Below, piece by piece: positions 34,647 to 41,634 of a DNA stretch of 64,000 bases. The stretch's first letter is position 1. Each line of letters begins with the position of its first letter. The DNA comes from CAZDAM01 sp964503595. GTDB taxonomy: Bacteria > Muiribacteriota > UBA6191. The notes under the pieces are model-generated. The model had not been told where the DNA came from. It saw only the letters and a program-made list of their open reading frames with translations, and searched no databases. Made by a program: the position numbers and the translations under genes. The stretch spans positions 1-64,000 of the forward strand of contig CAZDAM010000003.1 in assembly GCA_964503595.1 (NCBI GenBank). Direction: 5' to 3'.

Positions 34647-35185
34647 AACAGCTCCTGGCGCTTGTTTTGCTGGCCTCACCGTTCCGGGCTTCGGATCGCA
34701 TTCTGGATTATGTCAATCATCCGGAAAATCTTCAGAAGACCATGGAAAAAAATGCCTTGGAATCGATCGGGGAAATGAGGATGCTGGAACTGATTCAGGG
34801 AATTCTGAATCAGGCTGGACTGGGGGTTTCCTATTCGGTTGTGCGAAAAATCCAGGGCTATGATGTTCATGAAGTGAAGCACGAGAATGGAACCTCGGCA
34901 TGGATTTCGCCGTTTGCGGGTGAATACCCTTTTCCTTCAGAAACTCCCCGGAGTCCAGGTTTTCAAAGAGTTGGGAAAAATCCCATCCGCCGGTTTTTGC
35001 CGGCTTTTCTCCGGGCTTCAGGCCAAGGCTTAAATGATAGGTCATTCCAGCCAGGCTCAGATAGATCTCCCGGATGTCATAGGGGTTGTGCGGGGAAAGA
35101 AATTCCCTTTCCTCTGTTTCAAGTTCAAAGTCAGGATCCAGCCATAGCCCGAAATCTCCCAGGACGAAAAGCTCTCCATTGGTGA
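34643..35185 (+). pseudogene. Truncated secreted protein fused to unrelated 3' sequence
   Basis: The first part (residues 1 to about 92) looks like a small secreted protein: signal peptide MKQLLALVLLASPFRAS, then helical sequence up to ENGTSAWISPF. From about 34920 onward the same DNA reads, on the minus strand, as the 3' part of a kinase-like gene. The remaining plus-strand residues (PSETPRSPGF and on, rich in Pro, Arg and Gly) are therefore antisense noise. The gene has most likely lost its 3' end in a deletion or recombination event. No domain is recognised in the intact part. Confidence 0.5.
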
Positions 35186-35677
35186 GAAGATTCATGAAAT
35201 GGGCATCCCGATGAAGAATTCCCTGCTGCTCCAGAAACTGGCAGGCGGATTCAAGCTGCCCAAGACATTCAGGGACCTGGGCCTGATTTTGGGGAAGCCA
35301 GCTGTAAAGACTGTAGGGGAAAAAATCCAGAATCAGCAGAATTTCCTGGGTCGTATCATGTCGGGCTTCCACATAGTTTCGGATGGAGGTCTGATTTCCC
35401 CAGTATTCAAAATAAGAATCCGGATGCTTTTGCAGGTTCTGCTTCACCTGGGCAGGGAATAGAGATTTCGGGTTGAATCGGGGTGGCCGCTTTCCAGATC
35501 CGTCAAGGGAATGCCTTCCAGAAAAACAGGCATTCCCTCAATCTGGACAATCTGATTCCAGCCCCAGCCGGGTTTGACCGAATCAAAGTCCGCCAGCCCA
35601 AGAATTTCCTCCTGGCTCATGCCAAGAAGCTTGTTGCGGATGGAATGAAATCTCAGGTGGCGATCTGATATGGGTTC
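34920..35677 (-). pseudogene. Broken serine/threonine-kinase-like gene
   Basis: The minus strand encodes a protein-kinase-fold sequence in two frames. From 35677 to about 35461 it reads RFHSIRNKLLGMSQEE, then GMPVFLEGIPLTDLES up to DSTRN. From about 35461 on, another frame continues LFPAQVKQNLQKHPDSYFEY, then the catalytic loop HRDAHFMN and the DFG motif (VLGDFGLW). The shift sits at an AGAG dinucleotide repeat (35461-35464); losing one AG would rejoin the frames. There is no proper start upstream of the conserved RFHSIRN, and the frame follows directly on the sodC stop. The 3' end is cut off near 34920 by the truncated secreted-protein gene. It is probably not functional. Confidence 0.65.
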
Positions 35678-36223
35678 CTAGTTTTCTGCTCGGATCACAC
35701 CACAGCCAATGCGCCCTCCCGAGCCTCCGATGGGCTGGGTAAAGTGATCATCGGGCTGGGCGTGGATCATCAGGGTAGAGCCGTCACTGTCCAGCAGTGC
35801 GGGCTGATCCTGTGTTCCATGAAGGCTGACGAGTTCGGTGTAGACTTCGGTTTCCACGGTTCCGTCACGGTGAACAATCAGATTTGGAAGGTTACCTTCG
35901 TGAGGGCCTTCGGGATTCAGGAAGCCGTGCGGTTTGCCCGAGGGCATGATGTGACCTCCGGCAAGCTTGAAGCCGGCTGAGGTGTCTTCACAGGTGCCTA
36001 CATGATGGAAATGCATGCCGTGTTTGCCGGAAGGCAGCCCTCCGGCCTTGATGTGAATCAGGACGCCGTGGGATCCCTGAGTGTATTTGGCATGACCAAT
36101 GATACGGCCATTATTGTCGATGATATTGCTGTAGGCCTGGGAGCCAAGATGAGCCTTATCAGCAAAATTTGTGGTGAGCAGGCCACTGATGGCCATTGTT
36201 GCAAAGGCTATTTTTTTGAGCAT
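35678..36223 (-). CDS. sodC: Periplasmic Cu/Zn superoxide dismutase
   Basis: The 181-residue precursor has a signal peptide (residues 1 to about 21). Copper and zinc ligands are in GMHFHHVGTC and the following HIMPSGKPHGFLNPEGPHEGNLPN region, with the last Cu-ligand His near the HGTQDQPALLD loop. The conserved disulfide can form between Cys in VGTC and Cys in GRIGCGVI. It converts superoxide to hydrogen peroxide and oxygen outside the cytoplasm. A GGAGAG ribosome site precedes the ATG. The kinase-like remnant follows on the same strand. Confidence 0.93.
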   Translation of the reverse strand: MLKKIAFATMAISGLLTTNFADKAHLGSQAYSNIIDNNGRIIGHAKYTQGSHGVLIHIKAGGLPSGKHGMHFHHVGTCEDTSAGFKLAGGHIMPSGKPHGFLNPEGPHEGNLPNLIVHRDGTVETEVYTELVSLHGTQDQPALLDSDGSTLMIHAQPDDHFTQPIGGSGGRIGCGVIRAEN

Positions 36224-36366
36224 ATTCTCTCCCGTTCACAAATGAGACCCGAGTCTACCCCAGAGGCTTGAAAACTGACAGGAATGTTCGAAAATCTAAA
36301 AGGCTGGAGTCAGTTGGTTTCTTTAATTGATGCATGAAGTTTATTTTTGAGGCAGAATGGAATCTT

Positions 36367-36837
36367 ATGCAAATCAGCCAGCAGACAGATTATGCAATGC
36401 GCATCCTGATTTTTCTGGGGACCATGCCTGCCTCCCAGGGGCCTTGGCCTGCTAGGCATATTGCTGATGTTTATCAGATTCAGCTTTCTCATCTGAATAA
36501 GGCCATTCAGGCATTGGCAGATAAGGGATATGTCCGCTCCACTGCCGGACGCAATGGCGGGATTTCTCTGAATATTCATCCCTGGGAGCTCTCCCTTGGG
36601 GATGTGATGCGCTGCACCGAACCGGAATGGAATCAGAGTGACTGTCTGCGCGGATGCGAGGATACCTGCATTCTGGCAACCATCTGCCAGGTCAAAAAAG
36701 AATTTCTGAAAAGTATGGGAGTGTTTCTGGAGCGGCTGGATCAGGTGACTCTTGAAGATGTCCTGATCAATCGCAAGGAACTCTCGGATGTTTTCTGGGA
36801 TCGCCTGGAAGCCAACGGGCATGTCACTCTTGTCTAG
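36367..36837 (+). CDS. Rrf2/NsrR-type Fe-S transcriptional regulator
   Basis: The 156-residue protein starts MQISQQTDYAMRIL, the usual Rrf2-family N-terminus, and has the winged-helix region HIADVYQIQLSHLNKAIQALADKGYV. A cysteine cluster, DCLRGCEDTCILATIC, is the expected iron-sulfur ligand site; its arrangement resembles NsrR (nitric oxide sensing) more than IscR, but this is only a likeness. I use ATG 36367; ATG 36334 would add 11 residues without family match. The next gene follows after 7 nt, so it may regulate the DUF1275 and oxygenase genes. Confidence 0.85.
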   Translation: MQISQQTDYAMRILIFLGTMPASQGPWPARHIADVYQIQLSHLNKAIQALADKGYVRSTAGRNGGISLNIHPWELSLGDVMRCTEPEWNQSDCLRGCEDTCILATICQVKKEFLKSMGVFLERLDQVTLEDVLINRKELSDVFWDRLEANGHVTLV

Positions 36838-36844
36838 GCCCTGA

Positions 36845-37480
36845 ATGAAGACCCGTAATATTGCTTTGGGAGGTTTTGCCCTTGCTTCCCTGGCAGGTTA
36901 TATCAATGCTTCCATGCTTCAGGTGTTTCATGTTCCGGTCAGTCATATGAGCGGAGCGGCCACCAGGCTGGGAGGCGCTCTTGGGACAGGGCATCTGGCG
37001 GATGTTGCTGCCGGGTTCAGTATTCTCCTGTCCTTCTTTCTGGGAGCTGCCTTAAGCGGTTATCTGATCGACTCCCGAGTCCTGGAGCCCTCCCCCCGCT
37101 ATGGCATGGCCCTGATGCTGGAAGGAATGCTTCTGGCTGGGGTCTGTCTGGTCCATCACGAGCTTCTGGGGGCTTCGATGGCAGCTTTTGCCTGTGGTCT
37201 TCAGAATGCCATGGCAACATCTTTTCGGGGGCTGGTCCTCAGGACAACCCATGTAACCGGGATTCTGACGGATCTGGGTCTTTATGCGGGGAGATTTCTG
37301 CATGGGGAAAGACCCTCCCGATCCAATGTCTGGATTCTGGTTTCCCTTTTGACTGGATTTGTGGGTGGAGGGTTTCTGGCTCTTTATCTGATGCCCTTGC
37401 TTAGACAGGCTCTTCTGTGGCCTTCGGCAGCAGCGGCCTTTTTAGGTGGTCTGGGGTATTTTCTATGGATTCGCCGGTAG
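36845..37480 (+). CDS. DUF1275 (YoaK-like) membrane protein
   Basis: The 211-residue protein has about six hydrophobic segments and the DUF1275 features: GYINASMLQVFHVPVSHMSG near the N-terminus, GLQNAMATSFRGLVLRTTHVTGILTDLG in the middle, and a glycine-rich C-terminus. No function is established for the family. It lies between an Rrf2 regulator and a 2OG-Fe(II) oxygenase gene, which it overlaps by 16 nt, pointing to one transcript. Confidence 0.85.
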   Translation: MKTRNIALGGFALASLAGYINASMLQVFHVPVSHMSGAATRLGGALGTGHLADVAAGFSILLSFFLGAALSGYLIDSRVLEPSPRYGMALMLEGMLLAGVCLVHHELLGASMAAFACGLQNAMATSFRGLVLRTTHVTGILTDLGLYAGRFLHGERPSRSNVWILVSLLTGFVGGGFLALYLMPLLRQALLWPSAAAAFLGGLGYFLWIRR

Positions 37481-38172
37481 TTCCTGCCCTTGTTCCTCAA
37501 ACTGCCCGATTGCCGGATGACGAAACTCTGGATCGCCTGTCGCATGATTTGGGCTATGGTCCTGGCTTTGCGGTTCTTGAGAATTGCCCGGCTTCTGATC
37601 TGGCAGAAAGACTTTATCGTGAGGCCAGGGAGCTGCTTCCTGAGTTTCAGCCGGCGGGAATCGGAAGGGGACAGGACAACACGGTGGTATCTCAGATTCG
37701 GCGTGATCAGACCTTCTGGCTCGATGGAACGACTGAGCCCCAGCTTGAGTTTCTGTCTCTTCTGGAAGCCCTCCGGCTGGAATTGAACCGGCGCCTGTTT
37801 CTGGGGATTTTTGACTTTGAGTCCCACTATGCCTGCTACAAGCCCGGAGCCTTTTACAAGAGGCATTTTGACAGCTTTCGCGGAGCGAAGAACCGGGTTT
37901 TGTCAGTGGTTACCTGGCTGAACCCGGACTGGAAGCCCGGAGATGGGGGCGAGCTGAGAATCTGGCCTGAAAATCAGGACGCGCTGGATATCGCACCGAC
38001 TTTTGCCCGGACCATCGTTTTTCTGAGTGAAGAGATGGAGCATGAAGTGCTGGTGACCCACAAGCCCCGCTTCTCGATTGCAAGCTGGTTTCGGGTCCGG
38101 GCAGCCAAGGTCAAAACCCCTGGGGTTCTGCCTTCTTCTATTGCCGGTTCATTTCGATCGGGCCCCAGCTGA
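37465..38172 (+). CDS. 2OG-Fe(II) oxygenase, prolyl-hydroxylase-like
   Basis: The 235-residue protein has the iron-binding H-x-D in YKRHFDSF, the distal His in EEMEHEVL and the 2-oxoglutarate-binding Arg in KPRFSIASWFR, preceded by GGELRIWP. It resembles SM-20/PHD-type and YbiX-like oxygenases that hydroxylate proteins or small molecules. The start at ATG 37465 overlaps the previous gene by 16 nt. Its 3' end overlaps a minus-strand 45-residue open frame at 38138-38275. Substrate unknown. Confidence 0.85.
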   Translation: MDSPVVPALVPQTARLPDDETLDRLSHDLGYGPGFAVLENCPASDLAERLYREARELLPEFQPAGIGRGQDNTVVSQIRRDQTFWLDGTTEPQLEFLSLLEALRLELNRRLFLGIFDFESHYACYKPGAFYKRHFDSFRGAKNRVLSVVTWLNPDWKPGDGGELRIWPENQDALDIAPTFARTIVFLSEEMEHEVLVTHKPRFSIASWFRVRAAKVKTPGVLPSSIAGSFRSGPS

Positions 38173-38275
38173 AGCCGCTGCTCTCAAGAGTCATCGGCAG
38201 GCTGAAAAAAGAAACTCCGATCATAAGCACCATCAAAAGACCGTAAAACTGATCCCAGGTCCATCCGTTTTTCAT
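38138..38275 (-). CDS. 45-residue single-span membrane peptide
   Basis: The frame starts at ATG 38275 behind an excellent AGGAGG ribosome site (38281-38286 on the minus strand, 5 nt spacing) and ends at TAG 38138. The peptide has a short polar start (MKNGWTWDQF), a hydrophobic span (YGLLMVLMIGVSFFSLPM) and a short tail (SSGFSWGPIEMNRQ). The strong ribosome site and clear single-span layout support a real small protein. It overlaps the oxygenase gene by 35 bp. No homologue comes to mind. Confidence 0.55.
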   Translation of the reverse strand: MKNGWTWDQFYGLLMVLMIGVSFFSLPMTLESSGFSWGPIEMNRQ

Positions 38276-38349
38276 GGTTTCCTCCTTGCCATTCAACTCA
38301 TTATCGAGAAATTCCGGCTAGGAAAACAGGGCCAGATCCGGGAGAGTTT

Positions 38350-39174
38350 TCAGGGAACAGAAGGGACCAGTTTATGGATTTCCTCCTGAAGGATGCGCAT
38401 TCCCCGGTTCCAGTCCTTATCGCAGTGAGCCGAGATATTGAGACGGAAACAGTTGGCATGGCGGCCGGAGGTAGAGAAGACGGTGCCGGGAAGAATGAAC
38501 ACTCCCCGTTCGCTGAGTCTCCAGAAAAGAGCCTCGGCATCCAGATCCGGGACTTCCACCCACAAAAAGACTCCTCCGGAAGGCATGGTCATGCGGGAAT
38601 TTCCCGGCAGTCGGGAGGGGAGATCCAGAAGGATTTCATCCAGGGCCAGATTCATGGCTTCCATGCAGCCGCTGGTGACGAGAATTTCCTCCGGGTTGAT
38701 GGGAGTGCCGCCTTCCACCATGTGGGCGGCCAGAATGGTTCGAAGTTCGGTGAGACCGGCGACCGGGGCATAGGAGAGGAGACTTGGCTGAAGCATGGCC
38801 TCCCGGAGAAGATCGGCCAGGGTCTTCTGGGGCATCAGGCTGAGATGAAGGCTGGCGGAGCCCAGATCGAGCATATCGGGCTTGCGGAAAAACTCGGTGA
38901 TGCCTTCATTTTTGGGTTCGGGACGGGTGGCAATCGGAGAGCTGGGTCTGTGTTCGGCCCGCCTGACGAAAAAGCCGGAGTGTTCACGGGTTTCGATTTT
39001 TCCGAGACTCTCCAGTTCGTAGTAGGCCTTGAGGATGGTGTTGCGGCTTACTCCCTGCTGATACATCAGATCCCTGACGGAGGGCATGCGGCTTCCGATG
39101 GGATAAACTCCCTGTTCGATGCCTTTCAAAAGCGTGGAGGCAAGGCGCTGCCAGGCAAAACCATCCGTTCCCAT
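38350..39174 (-). pseudogene. MocR/PdxR-type regulator with internal deletion
   Basis: The 274-residue frame begins with a GntR winged helix (PIGSRMPSVRDLMYQQGVSRNTILKAYYEL, residues about 25-55) and continues into the aminotransferase-like domain (LLSYAPVAGLTELRTILA, then EEILVTSGCMEAMNLAL). It jumps at about residue 178 (near 38641) to the C-terminal part MPSGGVFLWVEVP and LSERGVFILPG. About 150-200 residues are missing, including the S-x-x-K segment that binds PLP. Full family members are about 450-500 residues. The frame is still open, so a shortened protein could be made, but PLP sensing should be lost. It overlaps the upstream aminotransferase by 1 nt. Confidence 0.75.
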
Positions 39175-40313
39175 CAGCCTCCCATGGCCAAAGCCAGAGT
39201 CTCAACCTGCTTTTTGGTGTTGAACATGTGAAAAGAGAGCCTCAGGTTTCCCTCGCGAACGCTGGCATCAATTCTTTCCTGCCTGAGTCTTTCTTCCAGA
39301 AGAGCGGATTCCATGTTTTTGAGCTTAAGGCAGACAATGGAAGACTGTCCACTGGGCTCACAGACTTCGACATTGCCAGAGGGGACAATATCAAGAAAGT
39401 GCCGGACCAGAGCCATATTATGCTCTTCAATCTGTTTCAGGCCGATTTCAAGAAAGAGCTGAAGGCTTCCTTTCAGAAGGGCCATGGGAAGCATGTTCGG
39501 GGCCTGTCCGCGATCAAAGCGCCGGGCGCCGGGCAGGGATTCGGTGGTGTATTTCACCAGGCTGCCGACTTCCTTGCTGTTGGGGCTGGAAAGCCAGGAG
39601 GCATGGGTACGCCGAATCTGGTCCAGGGCGTTGGGAGAGAAGCGGGCAAAGGCATGACCATAGGGGCCGAGCATCCATTTATAGCTGACGCAGGCCAGAA
39701 TATCGATCACTTCCAGCTCTTCCTTGCGGATCCCGCGTGAGCCCAGACACTGTGAGGCATCGACCAGAAACAGGATGCCCCGCTTCTTGAGCTCTCTGCC
39801 AAGTCCGACAATATCCAGGCAGGTTCCGGTATCAAAACGCACCAGACTCAGATCCACGAGTCTGGTCTGTGGTGGCAGGTTCTGGATAAGCTGGCCGATA
39901 TCGGTGAAATCGGCGGGCTTCTGACGATGCAGGGTGAATCCCAGCTGCTCTTCATTGATCATCCAGGGCAGAATATTGGAAGGGTAGTCTCCTTCCATGA
40001 CAACGATGGCATCGCCGGGCTGGTAGGTGATGCCGTTGACCACATGGGAGATGATTTCGGATACCGAGGTGGAATGGGCGACTTCATCGGCAGGACAGCC
40101 AATCACCTGGGCCAGAAGAGTCCGCATTTCTTCTGTCAGATCGACCCAGGCCCGGTAAGGATAGCCGGAAGGATCCATTTCTCTTTCCAGAGCTTTCAGG
40201 GCCAGAGTTTTGGCACGGGCCGGAGAGGGGCCGAAGTAGGCGCTGTTAAAAAACAGGGTGGAGAGATGGGCAAATTCCTGCTGTACGGTCTCAGACTCCA
40301 GTGCGGCCATCAT
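39174..40313 (-). CDS. Class V aminotransferase (cysteine-desulfurase-like fold)
   Basis: The 379-residue PLP enzyme has the class V layout: FFNSAYFGPSP near the start, STSVSEIISHVVNGI, LFLVDASQCLGS with the cofactor-binding Asp, and CVSYKWMLGPYG with the PLP lysine. It lacks an obvious catalytic cysteine loop of cysteine desulfurases, so its reaction (transamination, lyase or other) is open. It is translationally coupled to the deleted MocR gene downstream. MocR proteins often control neighbouring PLP-related genes, so the pair may have formed a regulatory unit. Confidence 0.82.
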   Translation of the reverse strand: MMAALESETVQQEFAHLSTLFFNSAYFGPSPARAKTLALKALEREMDPSGYPYRAWVDLTEEMRTLLAQVIGCPADEVAHSTSVSEIISHVVNGITYQPGDAIVVMEGDYPSNILPWMINEEQLGFTLHRQKPADFTDIGQLIQNLPPQTRLVDLSLVRFDTGTCLDIVGLGRELKKRGILFLVDASQCLGSRGIRKEELEVIDILACVSYKWMLGPYGHAFARFSPNALDQIRRTHASWLSSPNSKEVGSLVKYTTESLPGARRFDRGQAPNMLPMALLKGSLQLFLEIGLKQIEEHNMALVRHFLDIVPSGNVEVCEPSGQSSIVCLKLKNMESALLEERLRQERIDASVREGNLRLSFHMFNTKKQVETLALAMGG

Positions 40314-40660
40314 TCCTTTTATCCTTTCTTATCCCCCGGCCTCACTGTAACACCGTTAATCCATAGGGATCCAGATCTGAAAAACAGGCAGCAAAATGTT
40401 TGGTAGTCAACGATTAGATGAAGCTGATTTTTTACTCTCTGGCCTTGTGATAGGATCTTTGGGCTGGTGCACCCACCATTATTTCTTTCACTCTTCACAC
40501 AGAGCTAAAAGCATCAAGTCCTGTACTTTTCTACTGCATCTGAAGGCTGCTCTGGCCGATAAGGGTGTGCAAAAGTTACAAAAGTTCTTGTTTGTTTTCA
40601 TCTGTTTTTCTACTGGGCGTTATGTGCGGAATGTAACCTATTTTCAATGGAGAATGTGTA
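40314..40660. other. Intergenic region, nothing recognised
   Basis: These 347 bp are more AT-rich than the flanking genes. A frame of 95 codons starting at 40396 has no protein-like features and overlaps the methyltransferase start. I see no RNA gene, insertion-sequence end or strong terminator. Confidence 0.4.
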
Positions 40661-41590
40661 GTGTTTTCTTGCAAGCTGTGTGATGCTCATCAAGCAAAGA
40701 TCTCTGAGCATAAAGATGCAAAAAGCGGCGAGATCCTGTCGATCGCTTTTTGTCAGTCCTGTGGTTTGGTGCAACAGACCGAAATTGCCTCAGATGAAGC
40801 GCTAAAAATTTATTATTCACATCATTATCGAACGGATTACAAGAACACTTACAAGCCTAAACTTAGATACGTTTTTCGTGCAGGCAATGCGGCGTTGAAA
40901 CGCCTGGAATTTCTGCAAAGAGTGATCTCGAAGCCAGAGGCGAAGTCGCTCATTGACATAGGTGCGGGTGGCGGCGAATTTGTCTATCTGGCCCAGAAGA
41001 GTGGATTCCTGGCGCGTGGGATAGAGCCGAATCAGGGTTATTCGGAATATGCGCGTGACGAATATGGTGCTCGCGTGGATACCCTTATGCTGGATACATT
41101 AGAAAACGCATCTGCAGATGTTGTTACGCTGTTTCATGTATTTGAGCATATGGCCAAGCCGCTAGAAACCATGCGTAAGATTTCAGACATCCTGACCAAG
41201 GATGGCTATCTCTTTATTGAAGTTCCGAATATTCTTCAGGCTGATGCTTCGCCGCATAACATCTTCTTCAAGGCGCATTTGTTTTACTACAGTCGCTACA
41301 CGCTTGAGGCTGCAGCTGCGCCGTTTTTTGAAACATTGTTGGTAGAGGATGGTGGCAACCTTAAGATGCTATTTCGAAAGAAGTCCGTTGCCTTGCCCGC
41401 AGTTGTGTCACAAAACTCTGAAGCGGTTATCCAGACACAGCTGCGACTACACCACAAGGGGTGGATTGAATACTTATTCAAAGCTGGAGGAGCTCTCAAG
41501 CTTTTCCGGAGAATTGTTCAGTCTCGACAGGAGAGCACTCTGGCGGATCCAAGTGCTAAAGCATTGCTTGACCGCTTATTTTTGCAATAG
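40661..41590 (+). CDS. SAM-dependent methyltransferase with N-terminal zinc-finger-like motif
   Basis: The 309-residue protein starts with two Cys pairs (CKLC and CQSCG) that could bind zinc, followed by a class I methyltransferase core: LIDIGAGGGEFVYLA (SAM-binding loop), GIEPNQGYSEYA and VVTLFHVFEHMAKP. The C-terminal part is not recognised. Such proteins occur in sugar, polyketide or surface-glycan modification. The start is GTG 40661 with ATGGAG upstream. Codon use (more A/T and CG-rich codons such as gcg and cgt) and the AT-rich flank differ from the neighbours, so horizontal transfer is likely. It is convergent with the SecA-like gene. Confidence 0.78.
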   Translation: MFSCKLCDAHQAKISEHKDAKSGEILSIAFCQSCGLVQQTEIASDEALKIYYSHHYRTDYKNTYKPKLRYVFRAGNAALKRLEFLQRVISKPEAKSLIDIGAGGGEFVYLAQKSGFLARGIEPNQGYSEYARDEYGARVDTLMLDTLENASADVVTLFHVFEHMAKPLETMRKISDILTKDGYLFIEVPNILQADASPHNIFFKAHLFYYSRYTLEAAAAPFFETLLVEDGGNLKMLFRKKSVALPAVVSQNSEAVIQTQLRLHHKGWIEYLFKAGGALKLFRRIVQSRQESTLADPSAKALLDRLFLQ

Positions 41591-41634
41591 CAGGACTGCC
41601 TCACTGCTTCCCATCATGGAATTCCTCTCTCAGG

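Noticed and set aside
34930..35185. C-terminal part of the 34643 frame as a real protein segment
   Set aside because: The same DNA encodes kinase-like sequence on the other strand, and the plus-strand residues are Pro/Arg/Gly-rich noise.
40396..40683. 95-codon frame before the methyltransferase
   Set aside because: No domain, overlaps the methyltransferase start in another frame, composition looks intergenic.
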